Below are positions 13,430-27,900 of a DNA stretch of 64,000 nt, one piece after another. Under the pieces are notes generated by a model, which ran no database searches, was not told the DNA's origin, and saw nothing but the letters and a program-made list of their open reading frames with translations. The stretch's first letter is position 1. The number at the start of each line of letters is the position of its first letter. This DNA comes from Climacteris rufus (Eukaryota; Chordata; Aves; Passeriformes; Climacteridae). The position numbers and the translations under genes are program-made. Location: NCBI GenBank assembly GCA_013398175.1, contig VZRZ01007765.1, positions 272,354 to 336,353 of the forward strand. Direction: 5' to 3'.

Positions 13430-14060
13430 CATAACATGTTGTAATTTGTTTTGATTTTTAAGTGTTCTTTAGCTGCAAAGCCTTAATGAGGCTTCTCTAA
13501 ATTGATTAGGAACTGCGAGATACAGCATGGTTCACAGATTATTTCAGAGAGCTGTCAACATCCTGTGACTTTCATTTCATTGGATTTAATGATCGTTGGA
13601 AAAGGTGTGCATTACAGCCAGATACAATCACATTTGTCAGCATGATCCTTTTAAGTGCAATTCAATTAAAGTGTTATTCTCTAATTTTATTATTGCTCAA
13701 GCTGAGTGCTAATGCTAGCTACCAATAAAACTACAGGTAGATAATGGTATACAATTTAATTTAACTAATTGGAGTTTAGTGATCTAACATGCTTTTCATA
13801 TCTTAATTCTTTGAATAATCTTTGATTTTTGCATCTGCTACAATTCTTTTAATGGAAAAGGGCAACTGAAAACATCAGTTACATTTGAGATTAAATTATC
13901 TAGTAACATCTGCCTTTAACAGTGTATCAGTATGCATGCGAATTTTCCCCTATTACCTGCCATTTGTATCCATTTTCCATTGTCAGTGTGCTTGACCTTG
14001 AAATTAATTTATCTAACTGTGCTTACATTCCTTATTAAGTTAACTGCAGACTTGGAGTGC
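13430..14060. promoter_or_regulatory. Candidate conserved non-coding element (enhancer-like)
   Basis: This AT-rich block has a long run of varied, non-repetitive sequence dense in homeodomain-type TAAT/ATTA words: tttaatgatc near 13,587, caattaaag near 13,663, taattgga near 13,766 and taatttat near 14,006. It also holds a T-box half-site, aggtgtg, at 13,603-13,609. There are no poly(A) tails, tandem units or CpGs beyond isolated ones. This texture is typical of deeply conserved enhancers flanking developmental regulators, but conservation was not tested and the limits are approximate. Confidence 0.35.
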
Positions 14061-17000
14061 CAGAAACATTCTCACCAAGGGGAAGCTGGCTAGATGACAA
14101 ATTAAAGGGTCAGGAGTAGAGATAAACCAGTCCCTTCAACTAGACAAAGCCTATACTTTTCCTGTGACTGTGAAGAGTTATGGATAAATAAAGCACAGAG
14201 GCATGAGCACATAAATACACTGGGATAAGATTATTTGATTTACTTGTAAACTGCTTACTGCTGCCTTTCTAAGCCAGTGTTTTTTGTTGGTTTCTCGTAT
14301 CTGCTTTATTTTGGGACATGAATATTAACACTTGTAAACTAGGAGAGGCTAAGTTATCTTCACTGCAAATTTATAACAGGAAATTCTATGATTGCAGTGC
14401 CTCAAGCTCTCTCAGTCAGTTCAGGTGTTTTGATGTGAATTGAATGAACCTTAAAGTATTTCATCAAGGTACAACAAAAACTGATCCTCCAGCATGGTGG
14501 TGCTGTCCTGTCTCTCCTAGAGGCTGTATGACTATGATCCTTTAATGTGAACTGTAACGTTTTGGATGAGGCGAACTTTCCTCTATTTTTCTATAAAGAA
14601 AATGGAATAAATTTAGGCCACATCACCTTTTACAGCAGGATGGCTTTATTTTGGACTCTCTCTGCTTTCTCTTTTCCACAGAGCCCTGACGTTAGTGCAG
14701 AAAAAAGGTTTCATCTGTGTTCTCACTTTCTGACAGTGACGAAGCCATTAAGTCACTCCTTGTCCTGAAGTCACTGTAAGTGACTGCAGTGGCAGTGTGT
14801 CCACAGAGCACTCTGAATTTCTCTGACGACCTCTCTCAGGTACGTACAGTAAACCCACTGCTCCAGTAAACAAACACATGTCTACCTTTAAAGGATTTGT
14901 GACATCTCTGTGACAAAGCAAAGTGCTATCATTCTCAAGATATAGATGGCAGTAAAGGCACAGGGGAGCACAAGGAGTTGCCTAAGGCTGTGCACAAAAC
15001 TTGTGTGCAGGTTGTGCTGTAACAACAGCAAAGTAATGGCACAGGGAAGTAACCCAATAACCCAGGTCTCTTCCTAATGGCCCCATTACCAGGCTTCTCC
15101 AGCAGTAGTGTCAGCTATAGCCAAAAAGTGAATTCTTGTTTTTCTGCTCTGTTGTGTGTGGATTCATATTCTTCCCTTGAAGCAGCTTTTAAAAAGAAAT
15201 CAAAAGCACTTATAAGGCCCATTTCTGGATGTGATGGGGGGTTTCTGCCAAATGCAAAGAGATTCCACTGAGAAAAAGAATCATCTCTTTCTCTTCCATG
15301 TTCTTCAGCTATGATATTTCCAGAAAGAATGAGCACAAAGGCCTGTTCCATATGTCCTTACTCAGCTGTATCCTCAGTTCCTACTTACACTTGGTTATGG
15401 CACACTTTCAAAAATACATAACCCAAAATCTAACATCAGTCATTTGCCTTAAACCTTAGTTGATCGGATAGTTGGGAAATCACTGTGTTCTTCTTCCTGG
15501 TGTGAGTCATTGCCTGCACTTGACATGATCGTTCACACTGTAGATGAGGCCAGATTTCAACAGCTGGATTCTAGTTTAAAAAAAAAAAAAGGCAGAATGT
15601 GCAAGAAAAGTAGCATTGATGTCAGAGGCAGAATGGACTGCCCACTCTGTCTGCACATATTGGCCTTTGTTTGGTTTATATGTGGGAACAGGGATACTGA
15701 CTGCCTCCAGGGGCTTGGCATTGGAATAAGCATGAGAAAAATCTCGACTATAACTGAGGCTGCTGATTGTTGATGCTGAAAATTCACTGATTATTGTCAA
15801 ATATGTTGTGTTTAAAGAGTCTTGACAAAAGATTCGTTCTGGTCCTGATATCCTGCAAAGTCATGATGCTGCTGATGTGACATCACTGCTCACGTGCACA
15901 ATTATCTGACTTAATTATCATAATGCACCACCTAAGTTTCATATTTCCCCTACTGTGGTGGTAGAATATGCTTGGACAACAAAATTTGTCCATTCTGTCA
16001 TATGTATATTGTGATTACTGTGTCTGATTAGTTATTTGATTTTTAAACTATGCATTCTTACTGCAAAAGTTGCATAACTTAGCTTAGCAGCATGTCACTT
16101 GCTGGTGCTGAGCTTAGCATGTACTATCCCTCACCTGCATTCTTAAAAATAAAATGAATCAAGACATATGTTTTCTTTAAAAGACCAAGCTGGGTCCTAC
16201 ATTTACAGTATTTTAATGACAACAAATCCAATTAGAAGGGTTGATGGGCTTTTACTAGGTGTGAACTTAGCCTAGGAACTAAGAGCTAAGCTGGGCTCTC
16301 TCTAGCTAGGATGTGCTAACCTGGAAATTAAGATCCTTCTGATGAGATTCACTTCTCCTTCACCCTGCACCGACCTTGTCCATGGAGAGACGCTTTTAAA
16401 ATTAAATGAGCCATTTCACTACCCCAGTGCTGGATGCTTTGGTGTTTTCTTCAAAACCCAAAGAGAAAGATATGCCATTAAAATGATGCATTTTCTTTCT
16501 GTTTTCTCTGAGTACGGGGATTGAAGAAGGATCCTGCAGAAAGACTTGAACTTTGAGTGTTGGTTAAGAAGCACAGGATTTTGCTTGTTGCCATATTCTA
16601 GATTTCTGTTGAGGCCACTTGAACTGTGGCTAATGCTAAAATATTTCAACAGAAAATAATGTATACCTGTGCATAATTATAACCATAACTGTTTCTTGAA
16701 TTGAGATGTATCTTACTGAAATATTTTTCTTTATTTTATGTAATGACCCAGATTCATGTTCAGAGAAATTCTTGAGAAGCAAGAAGACACAGGTTTTGTT
16801 AACTAAACAGTGATATATTCACTCTCACTCAAAAAGCTCTATTTAGATTTTCCACCAGGAATAAATAGGGGAAATGTATGTAGATCTTAGTACTTTGTCA
16901 TGATGCAGTGAAGTGTAGTCTGTACACCAGACCTAGCAAACTGTTAAATGATGCCATGGGTGCAGTGTTAGTGGAATTTTAGATGAGGTTTTATTTCATG

Positions 17001-20000
17001 TATATTAGTTTTTGTTTCTTCTATATTTTTCAGAAATGTTTTATTGCTTCTATCAATTGCAAGAGTACATAAAACTTTAATGATGAAGCAGTAAAAGAAA
17101 TGATCTCCAAATATTACTGCAGATCCCTTGATAGATTTCTGTGCACTCTGCAACCTTTGTCTGAGCTAATTAAATAACTGGCAGAATAATTCTGGGGATG
17201 CTTACAGCTAGCACTGCTGTGATGCTGTTTCCAGAATGGATTTTTTTTCCTTGAACCTCCTTGTCTAAGAAGCAACCCCAGAGCCATTTAACCAGGGAGA
17301 TACCAAGCCTAAAACTGCCTACAATGATTAACACAGTAACAGCAACAGAAGTGAATGTGAAGGCAAAAAATAATCAAGAGTATAGCAAGCCATCATTAAA
17401 TATGTATACAAATGAATAGAAGTGAAATGAAATGAAATGTTTGGTGGGTTCTGGAACATCTGCTTTTATAAATCATCATTAACATGATAAAGACAGTCTC
17501 TTTTTCCATTCAATGGGTTATGTATATTGTCTTGTACAACTTGTGGTTGGGGAAGTTTCTGTTTTCCATCTGAGTCTTAAATATGCTATTCAACAGCTTT
17601 ACTCCTAGTGCCCAACTAAACTCTGAAGTCTGAAAAACATGTGTTTTCAGAACCCAGTACTTTTTGTTTCTAATCTAACTGGTTTGTGTTACAGTAGTAC
17701 AGCAAGGTCCCAAATGGATTTGGTGCTTTGTTGAACTGAGTTCCAATGCAGAGTAAGAGTCTTTGCCCTGAAAAGTGTAACCTTAAAAGGAGAAAAAAAA
17801 AATTTAGCAGTGCTTTGAAAACCAGGAAACTGAATGACTAACTGGTAAAATGACTGCCCTCTACTTCACTAGCAGCCAAATATCTGCTAAGCAGAAAATA
17901 AGATCCAGAATTCTTGCTGCCCAGTGCATTCTGTGTCCCCATTCTTTTGCAGTGATTCTCCAACAGAATGGAGCTTTGCTGTCTTTGGTGTCCTATCAGG
18001 AGAAAAAGACCATTGAACATAAACTTATTTGAGTCTTGTCACCATTTTAAATGCTCCAGGGATGGGTAGGACATCTAAATATTCCTGAGGTAGAGATTTA
18101 ACTGCTGTGAAATGTAAATGTGTTTCCAACTACAATCTGATAGGACATCCACAACTTTGGCAGAGCATTTTCAAGCCCCTGACAAAATTTTAGCTATTTA
18201 AAGAAGTAAATATTAAATGCTTGCAGGAATTAATTAACAAGACTATGCAATCAGTAAGGGCATTCCAGCAGTCACATCAGAGACAGAAGGCCACAGCCTC
18301 ATTGAAGTGTCCAGATGATCCCGGGAAAGGCGCTTGGGCTCTCAGAGAGTTTGGCTGCGAGCAAAGGCCAGGCAATCAGAGTGAGAAAAGGATCTCAAGC
18401 CTTTGTGCACTGTCCTTTGGCCCCTGGGTTGCTGTTCTGTGCTGTTAACAGCAGTGTCAGGGCTTATTGCAAGGATGCAGGCAGTGGTCTCAGCTCTTGA
18501 GCACATCAGACTCTGAGAGAGGCAGGAGGACCTGGAGGGGTTCATAGATGAAAGCCACTGGTTGAATTGCATTCAGGAGTAAATGGCCCCACACTGCGCT
18601 CAGGTGTAACCTGCTTAGCCTACCTTGTAGCTCTGCTCACTGCAAACTGCTTCTTCTGGGAGGGAGGAATTGGTGTTTTTGTGAGGTAGGAGAAGACTTG
18701 TGTCACCTGGTCCAATGGGAGCAGAAAATGTGTTTTTGGGAAACGTCAGTGTAGGTGGGATGTCTCAGTTCTGGACTAGCTCTCTGTGGGTACTGGCAGT
18801 CCCCACAGCTTAGCTGCCTCTGGTCATGCTAAGTTATTCCAGTGTTCACACAGATCTACAGAGTGTGGGGCACATGAAGGACCCTACTTTGTGTACATGC
18901 TCTCTAGATTAGGAACTTGGCCAGGACTTAGCCTTGTGTTCCTCTGTGCACAGAGACTGAAACAAGACAGCAGTTGGCTTATTACAGTCAGTATTAATTC
19001 TTTTCATTAACTGGTAGTAGAACTAAGTGAGAAATTTATTCCGTTTTTGGAACATATTAGGATGCTCTTCTAGTAGAGCCCCTATCTACTAATATGATAC
19101 TCAGTGTAGGTTGTCATTTTAAGGAATTTTTTCCACTATGATTGCTGTTTATCTTAATGCTGAACTTTTACCACAGCAGGGCAAGAAAATATGTAAACAC
19201 TTTCTGCATGAAGGTGTTTTCTGCAGTTGAGAAACTGATGTTTTCCTGCAGCCAATACCACTTCTGTCCTGCCCTGGTGATGACATGGACTTTCAGAGCT
19301 TCTCAGAAGCACAGACCTCTCCCTCCCAAATGCAGTAATTCCTGAAATAGTGATACTTTAAAGCAGTTTCTGAAGGTACACAGAGTGATGCAGGTGTATT
19401 TTAGGACAATTGTGAGCTGGTTTATTTCTGAGCTGTGGTGTTGTATATTTTTGTTTCTATTTTTAATCACTGTGCTAGTTTGCAGAAGAGTTTTTCATAA
19501 TGTCAGTGTCTACTGCAACACATGCTGCATGAATCATTCAGCAGAGACAGTACTGCTTTTGAAAGCTGCATCAGATCTGGGTATAATGTCAAATTATGAG
19601 CAGTACTGACCAGAAAAGAGCTGCACCCTTGATACTATTTCCATTTAATTTGGTCTCCTCAGCTTTGTAATTTACTGCTTAGATTAGGAAATTCCCAATG
19701 ACTTGTGAAGAGTGGCAGTTTCTATCCTGCCCCCTGGTGCTGAGGCAGCTGGGAGCCAGCCCTCGGCAGAGTTTGGAGTAGTCTCAGGGCTGTTGTAGCT
19801 GGTGCTTTCAGGGAGGGTTCCGGAGGAGTTGCTTTTTTGGCCTAAGGTTGTCAGAACATCGGAAGCTTGTGTTGTGTGTGTGCCTGACATCCCCTGCTGC
19901 CAGGGGCTGGGGAGGCTCAGTGCCTGCATGGGCTTTAGTGAGTGGAGGAACTCTACCAGCAGAGCAGGATTTCCAGGTTCCCCACTGGCAACAACCTGGA

Positions 20001-21421
20001 GCACCTCTGTGTGCTGACTCAACCATGCCTCCTCCCAGGTAGGCTCTCTCTGAAGTCCCTCTGACATATCACTGAACACTAAGTAGTTTGAAGTGAGTTG
20101 TCTTTGTTTCTTCCCCAGGTCATTAGTGTAAAATTCAAATAGGTTAAAATATTCGTCTCTAACACTGTGAGGGGACAGAGGCCTGGCTAGCCCAGGTAAT
20201 CATAGAAGAATTCTAAGCCCATGGTTGTGCTTTCAAGCAACAATAGGTTACTCATTACTGCAGCTTTGAACAGCTTCCCTGTGGGTTGTGTGCGCCTCTG
20301 CCACCAGCACTACTGGCACCAATCAATTAGTGTCACAAGCAGTTTCAGGAAGGGCCAAGCAGGGAATGTGTGTGGAGCTATTCTCCCACCTGCTGTTCCT
20401 ACTGGTGAAGCTGGAGGGATCTGGCCTGCCGGCATGGTATCTCTTTGGGAGCTAATTAGTTTGGAAGATTACAGAAAGCGGGATATATAAGCTGCCTGAT
20501 CAATCTCCTCCACAGCCCTGTAAAGGGAATAGGTAAATGTCATTTTCATAACACCAGCATAAAAATTTAGGAGTAGAGGCCAGATGTGCTCCCTGCCACA
20601 GTTCACAGCTGTCAGAGCCAGGAGCATGGAGATTGGAGCATATTGCTCCCTGGGAATATATGGGATGAGGGAAACTGCTCCTTTTGGAGGGATGCCTGAG
20701 GAAGCTGAGGAAGCACAAGTGGCAGGTGACCCTGGTGAACACAGGAGGACAGTCAATGTATGTGGTGTGCTTTGAACCCACTGGAGCCAGTGTTCTCCAT
20801 AAGGGCCTCATCACGAGTCCCTCTGTCCCCACCCTGGTGCTCTGGCTGTAGACGATTAGACTGTGAAATGCTTCTCTCCCATCCTGTTTTCCATAGCCTG
20901 TGCTGTTTGGCTGCTGGAGGGGAGACTTGCTCAGTGTGCTTTATGCAGTACCTCTCGCCAATTGGGAGGCAGGGGGTTCGTGCTCCTGCCTCATTACTCA
21001 GGTCAGTGGAAATAATGACAAGGTTTTTCTTAGATGTGCATTCAGAGCAGTCTGCAGTTAAGATTCTATCAAAAATGAAAAACAGTGTGCAGCAAAATAA
21101 TTATTTTTGTAAGACTTTTCAGATTTTACCGATGATGAGGGAAGCAGCGGGAGTTCGCAAAGGGAATATATTTTATTGATGCCAAGGAATTATTGCATCT
21201 GTATTAGAGCTTCAGGGGCATGTAAATGTTCGGGACAGTGAAACATTGCATTATTAGGGAAAAATTGTGCCTTTGAATAAGAGAGAAAAAAATATTGAAG
21301 TGTTGTAAGAAAGTTATTTCTATGACTATATGGGTGATTTGGAAACATGCTGTTGCTGAAGTGGGGGACAATTCTTGTCCTTTCTCTTATGCCATTCAAC
21401 TATAGCTCAGGAATAGCTCTT
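14061..21421. other. Non-coding, no gene seen
   Basis: The stretch contains an A13 run at 15,578-15,590 and a (gaaat)3 run at 17,424-17,438. Slightly GC-richer patches at 18,270-18,560 and 19,690-20,060 have open frames on both strands. The longest, 131 codons on the minus strand at 19,684-20,079, is Ser/Thr/Pro-rich towards its end, but it overlaps open frames on the plus strand, is not recognisable and lacks a matched pair of convincing splice sites. The plus-strand frame at 20,760-21,179 (139 codons) is likewise unrecognised. Confidence 0.5.
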
Positions 21422-21440
21422 AAAAAAAAAAAAAAAAAAA
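21422..21440. repeat. Poly(A) tract, A19
   Basis: The longest uninterrupted A run in the window. No AATAAA lies in the preceding 50 bp and the flanks show no duplicated target site, so the run is annotated as a homopolymer only. Confidence 0.85.
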
Positions 21441-24400
21441 TTCACCTGCATTTAAAAAACCCAACAAGAGTCACTGACTATTGAAGAATGAGTGGTTAAA
21501 GATGAGATTCACTTGAAGTCATTGCCTGGAATTTGTGGTGTTCTAAAATATTCCAAAGTTTTTTTGTTTTAGTGAGGAGTGTGTTTTCTTTTCCTTTGCC
21601 AGCGTCCCATTTCTGTGTTCCAATCTAATAAGCAAAGGCCAAATTTTGTTTCCTGATGGATCAGAGAGAATGCCCAGAGCAAGTCTGTGTGATGTACACA
21701 AACCCAGCACCTTGCTTTGCAACCAGCAGCACAAATGCTTCCCTCGAGGGCAGCGTTGGGCAGTGCAGGTCTGCACAGGAACCCCGGAGCAGGAGCCAGA
21801 AGCAGTTGCTGTCTGCAAGGGAATACCCTGCTCGGGTACCTGTGTAGTGGCTGCTGTGCTGTGTAGATAGCTGGACTGCTGCAAGGACAGTGAGAGCCAT
21901 CTCTGAGGTACCTTTCACATTCCCAGCTGCCCTCTGCAGGTGCATTTCTCTTTTTTCTGTTTCTCTCTGAGCATCTGAAATGCACATCTTGTTCACTTAA
22001 ATTCGTTGCTCCTCTCCAGAAATGCAACCTGGATTCTTTCTGGGGGAGAATTGGACAGTTAGGAGTCCAGTTCCACTTTTTCCTCTTTCTTAAGGCCTTT
22101 TTTCTCCATACTGGTAAGATGATGCCAGTTATAAATATGTTTTCTGTTTTGGTTTTAATGCCATCTCAATGCTGGCCAAAACCTTGTTAGGCAAAAGTCT
22201 AATTGAAGCTGCTATTTTCCTCACATAACTTGCTTAATTAGGGGACCATTGTATACTCTCCACTAAACATATTTTTCGGAGATGAAAATTGCTAGAACAA
22301 ATTTTGCTGGAATAGTTACAGTAGCAGAGCCTTTTCAACACCAGCCCCAGCCTTGTCAGGACCTTGCAGCTGAGCAGCTGCTGAAGAAATCCAGTACCCC
22401 CAGGAATGGGCCTTGAAGAGTACATTCATACATTGCCTCTCAGCTGAGCATTGCTTTCAAGTCTGGGGTTTTGAACCTGCTAAGAAGTTTAGTGAAAGAG
22501 CCCCTGAAAGCACTTTAGAAGTGGAGCTGAAGAGAATCTGTGTTTTACAACCTCTCCGGCCCAAACTCAGTCCTGTCCTTGCGTTCATCTCTTGAAGAGA
22601 TACCATGCTCCCACATTTACATGTCTGCTTTCCCACCTTCAACAATGCATGACTCATTGACCTACTATTCTTAACCTTAACTGACAAAAAGATTGTAATA
22701 TAAATAGGACATTTATAACTAGCATTGGAAATCTCTTCTGTTGTGTGATTATCTACAAAGTGTTATTACCCCCTTTTTGCACAGGAAAATACGCCTAGAT
22801 TCTCATTGATCCACCTTGAATCAATGCTTTTAAAAATCTTAGACACATTTTACTTAAGAGCAAAAGCATGCATTTTATGTTTTGACATGGTATTATTGAT
22901 TGGAAAGGAGAGAGCAGTGCTCTTCACCTGATTGTCTCCTCAGTTTCCTAGTCTAGCAGTGTCTGGTAGCACAACATCCTTAATGGCTTTGCTCCTGTTT
23001 TCTCTGCTTGTTGCCTCTCTTCTTTATCCTCCCAGTCCTCAGCACGGTGCCTTTCTCAGTTTTTTTAAGTAATCAATATTGTGCTCAAGCCTCCTGCTGT
23101 TCGCTGTCACTCATATTTGGCACAGCTATAAATTATGTATGGGTCTTTCTCAGCCCATATAAAATTTCTATTGCATTTGTCAATTGCTAATCAATAGTTC
23201 ACTTTTCTTATCCTCAAAGACACACACGTGTTCTGAAGTTTTAATGCGGGCAGACTTCCCTCCTCACATGTAGATGAGGAGACCAGTGAGACTTCAGCCA
23301 GTGAGAAGCTGCAGAGGTACAGATCTAGACCTGGTGGTGTATTTGGGAAGACATTAACATAAATCCTCTACCTACAGGGCTGTGGTTTCTGCACTTCAGT
23401 GTGGAGCTACACATTACACAGGCATGGTAGGCAGAGTTTTAGCATGGCTTTGCTTACCTGTGACCCTTTCAACCTCCACTGCACAAGATGCTCACAATGG
23501 TAGACTGTTTGAACTTCCAGAGCTAATGGCATCTGACATTTAAGTCAACCTTAAAGAAATCTCAGCAAACCCAGTCACTTAAACTAATATGTCAGTGTCT
23601 CTTTAAGGAGGCATATTGACAATTTTTGTAAAATGTCATGTTATGTTGATGTCTCAATCAAGTGCATGACTCTCCCTCCCCCCTTCTCAAATTTTCACAA
23701 GCTTTGAAATTGGGTTGTAAACTAAAAAAAGAACAAAATATTCCTTTGTATAAAAAGTGCATTTTAAAAAAGTTGGATTGCTGACTATCTGAAATAAGTG
23801 AGCGAGCCCTGTAGCATCAACTTCTGCTGCAGCATCTTTAATACGTACACAAGTGCTGTTAGCTGAGGCAAGTAGAAAGTACTGGTGGAGTGAGACTGCT
23901 TGAAACCATATTTCGCTTTAGGCAAAACAGTGTGCTAAAAGAGCTGAAAACAAGAAAAGCTGCCTACCGCTATCCCTGCAACATTAAACATCAAAACTCG
24001 AGCCATTTGCTAGTGAAGGTTGGTCACTTGAATAAATGCTTGAGATTTGAGAAACTACTGGTCATGATGGGGAGAAGAGAGCTTATTCCTTCAAAAACCT
24101 GACACCTCTCATCACTCCAGTTGCTGCCTAAGTAAATCCTCAATTAGGGCTGTTGGCTGCAGATCCTGGAGCTGTGCTCGATGGAGGGATTTGCTAGAGC
24201 ACTCTCCATTTACAACTACGTGTGCTACAGTGCTTTCTGATCCGGAGTCCAGCAGGGTTTGACCTTCAGGCCATGCTGCAAAGGTCTCATTGCTTTGGAA
24301 CAGATGGTGCCACTTTTATTCACACTGAGTAGTGTTTTCCTCCTTAAGAGGGCTGACATCTCAGCTAAATTACAATAAAGTAGGTGCAGCTGTCTGGCTT

Positions 24401-24816
24401 TTCCAAGCTACGCTGATGGGAAAGTGGGCTTCAAAATGGCATCATTCTCCAAAATGCAGAGTGCTCAGGGGCATTTGAGGGACTACTTGTTGTCCAGGCT
24501 TTTGCCTGTAAACTGGGGAGATGTGAGCCAGCTGTCAGGTGGCAAGGAGAGACCAAAATGACAAAAGCTTTGTGCAAGGGGGATGTGCTGCTCATCTGGG
24601 CTGCAGCAAATGACTTTTTTTTATCATAAGGGAGTACAGAGGTTGATGACAGATTGGTAATATAAGAGGTAAAGAGATTGTATTATTAATGGAATAACAA
24701 ATTGTTTCATAGAAATTTGATTTCCTTGCATAGGTTAAACCTCTTTCCCTGAGCTAGCCTAAAGTTTTGGGGTGGTTAAGCAGAGGAGTTTAGATGACCG
24801 GATAGTGAATCCAGAT
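21441..24816. other. Non-coding, no gene seen
   Basis: The segment 21,540-22,030 is open for 110-150 codons in three minus-strand frames and for about 70 in plus-strand frames, again a compositional effect. The remainder is AT-rich. A C-run (ccctcccccc) at about 23,672-23,681 is the only low-complexity feature. No RNA gene or repeat family recognised. Confidence 0.5.
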
Positions 24817-24909
24817 CATGGAAATCTAGAGATGGAGATCTGGCTCATGGATGTCCAGAGGTGGAGATTGTAAAGATCTCAGTGTGAATCATGGAGACCT
24901 AGAGAAATG
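24817..24909. repeat. Decayed short tandem repeat around catgga
   Basis: Three diverged units begin catgga at 24,817, 24,846 and 24,890, each followed by a variant of ()ctagagatggag. The spacing is 29 then 44 bp, so indels have occurred. Identity between units is partial and the call rests on visual alignment. Confidence 0.45.
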
Positions 24910-27900
24910 CTACTGGTCTTGGCTATTCCAGGGTCACGCAGCTGTGACCAAGAGTATTGTGCAGCACAGTGCCCTTCAGCCAGCCCAGAGGTCCCACCTG
25001 CCTGAATACAGAAGGAGTCCCTTCCCTGGGAATGCCTGTTCCTGGGCCAAGAAAACAAATGTGAGAGGACTGATAGCCAGAAGGATTAAAGGAGAGGTTT
25101 GTGCAGTGTCATAAGGCATCAGAGAGGCAGACTTGGGTGGCAATATCACCTCTGCTGCCTTCCTTCTGAAGCTTCTGCCCATTAGCAGAGCTCCATTAAG
25201 TACTTAATAAATTAATTTGGGAAGGACTCACTGTCCCATGCCCTGTGCTGATTAGCAATATCACTTCCAGATGAGCTTTGTGTTTCTGTGTGCAGCGTAC
25301 TTGTGTGCCTTTCACTGTATTTCTGTCAGGGTTTTATCCAGTCACGTCGATTACAATATGTTACATTTCTGGACTGAAATTAGATGGAAAAAGAGGGAAA
25401 ACATGGGAAAATATGAATGCAGAGTGTAAGTGAAACTCTTTTGCAATGAGAGAAATAGGTTGTGCATTTACTTCATAACAAACACTCAGGTATGATCTGT
25501 GCTGTTTGGCTCCAGTAGCCTCTCCTCTGCCAAAGGCTGAGCTATGTGACAAGTCAGGCAACTCAGGAAAAGTGCAGCTCTTCAGTTCAGAGTCATAGCA
25601 AAACACTTCAGTAAAGGAAACCTATGGGCTTTCAAGGCTTAGCTAAGAATCCAGAAATGCTTTTAAGTTTTGTGACTTTTAACTCATCTTCTGATTCTGG
25701 AGAACTATGTATTTTGGCATTGGTACTGAATTCTAAGGGACATCAGACAGTAGCCCTTTCTTTTTTGTGTTCTTTCTTTCTTGTCTTTGGCAAATGGGGA
25801 CAGATTAGCTGAGGTTGAGTGACGAGGTCACCGCCCTCAGCTATCTGCTGTGTCCCCACTGCATGGTCAACTGAGCCATTTGCGAATTAGCTGCTGAGCC
25901 ACTGATTCCTACAGCACAGAGGTTTAAAGTGGGCTGAAATTGTTTATGGTTAACCTGCACATTAGTTCACAAGCTGAACCATGATGCAGAAATGGTTTGA
26001 AAGCTGCTGTATCAAGAGTGGGACAGAAGCATGGGACAGTAACACTTCCTTACATATCAAGCACAGCTGATCCTATATGTCTTTTTATTTGTGCAGTCTG
26101 AGGCAATGATTAAGCTCTTACAGCTTGTTATAATTTGTATTTGTCTGAACAAAACCTATGTTCTCTCCCTTTCCTGAGAGAGGCAGCCATTTTATTCATT
26201 GCCTTTCCCCATTGATGAGAGGGTCCTACATGCACAGGACCCAATCACGTCAGCAGAGAAACTGAGAGTGAGATTTGGCCATGCAGAAAATGTTGCAAGA
26301 TCAATTAATTTTTTTCCACTTTGAATTTCCAAGAAGATATTTTTCCTGGTTCTGTTGATGTGTAGAGCATTCCAGGGACACTTTGTAAATATAACTCCTA
26401 TATAATTATTTTTGAAGATCCTTGACAGAAGGAAGGCACACTTTCCTTGGATGCACTGGTGAGCTTGGTGGTTCCCCACAGGCTGTATCCAGGAGGTGCT
26501 GTATGGATAGACATACCAACCAACGTCCATGCACCTTTCAGCCTTTATTATTTCTGTTTGTAGGGCACCTTTTTATACTTGGAAGTGGGGAGAGAAGGAT
26601 GAGCTTATCCACTGGAGAATATGGCTCTCTGTGCATCCTTGCATATTTTGCTTTTCTAGAGTTAACGTTTTGCCCTAATATTGAATGTTTCCATTTTAGA
26701 GCAGATGGTTAGGAAAGCTAATGGGGAAAAGCAACTTTTTTTGCTGAGGCCTTAAGACGTGCTTGTTTGAACTCTTTTTCCTGATGCCTGTGCTGGCTGG
26801 GCCATGCTCCCACAGTGCTGCAGAGGGCTCAGTGCCCAGCAGCACAATTCCCTGGAAAACCAGATTGCTGGCCACTGAATGGCACAAAACCTTTTGTCAG
26901 TGGAAATCTTCCATGGTCTTTCCAAACTCTGAGAAGCCAACAAGCAAGACCAGAAGTGTTGCTCATTTCATATGGGCTCTAACTCTGGTGGTGCCAATGG
27001 GAGCTGCTCATCCCCTTTGGGAAAGAATGGGAAACAGGAGGCCAGGAGCCCTTCTGGTGCCTGCTGCCAAAAGTCTGCAAAGGGGCTGGGTTTGTAGGAC
27101 TGTAAATCATCTGGAGCAAGGGAACTACGTTAGTTAATCCCAGATGAGGATCAGATCACCTGCCTTGCAGCCCAGACCATTTCCCCAGGACCACTGCACT
27201 GGCGCAGATCCTGTTGGCTCTAATTCCGCTCTTTGTTCTATTTTTGTACAGTAGGTTTTTTAATTAGTAATTCTGCTGAATTTATAACATGTTGCCACTG
27301 CATGTCCCCTGAGCATAAATAGAGCACAGAGAAGAAAGGGGGCAGTGATTTAATGCCAGATCATCGAGGGCCCAATTCATAAAAATGTTATACTTTTTAT
27401 GTAGGAGAAGGAGCACCCATGTAGCATATTTGGAATTCATTGAGTCTTCTTTCTTATGCATAAAAGTTGCCAACTGCTCATTACTCACTGAAGGGATTCA
27501 TAACTCAAAAGAGGGCAGAAGCAGAAGAAAAATGAGCATGCCCTACTTAATGTGTAAAATTCAAATATTAAAAAAAAGAAAGAAAATCTGGCAGAGATAC
27601 AGGGTAAGTAAATCATCTCTTTAAAAAAGAAACCTCTAATAATTACCTAAGTACAAGATTCATGGCTGATAACTAGTCAGAGCAAAGATATGCGCATAAC
27701 CTTACTTCAGCTTTTAAACAGCACCCCTGATTATTTTTGTTTTAAACAATGGCAAGTCTGTTTTCCTAGCAAACTGTATAGTTCAAACAAAACTTTAATA
27801 CATTTATTGGGGGAGCCACATGCAGGAAATAGATTATTAGGGAATAAGATGTTCTTCCATTTACAGTGATCCTAGAGCAGAGAATGCAGAGAAAACACAT

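Noticed and set aside
19684..20079. 131-codon minus-strand frame with Ser/Thr/Pro-rich end
   Set aside because: Overlapped by open plus-strand frames, no known family, and no matched pair of strong splice sites. Chance frames of this length are expected several times in 64 kb.
21422..21440. A19 run as the tail of a processed pseudogene
   Set aside because: No polyadenylation hexamer just upstream, no recognisable coding similarity, no flanking duplication.
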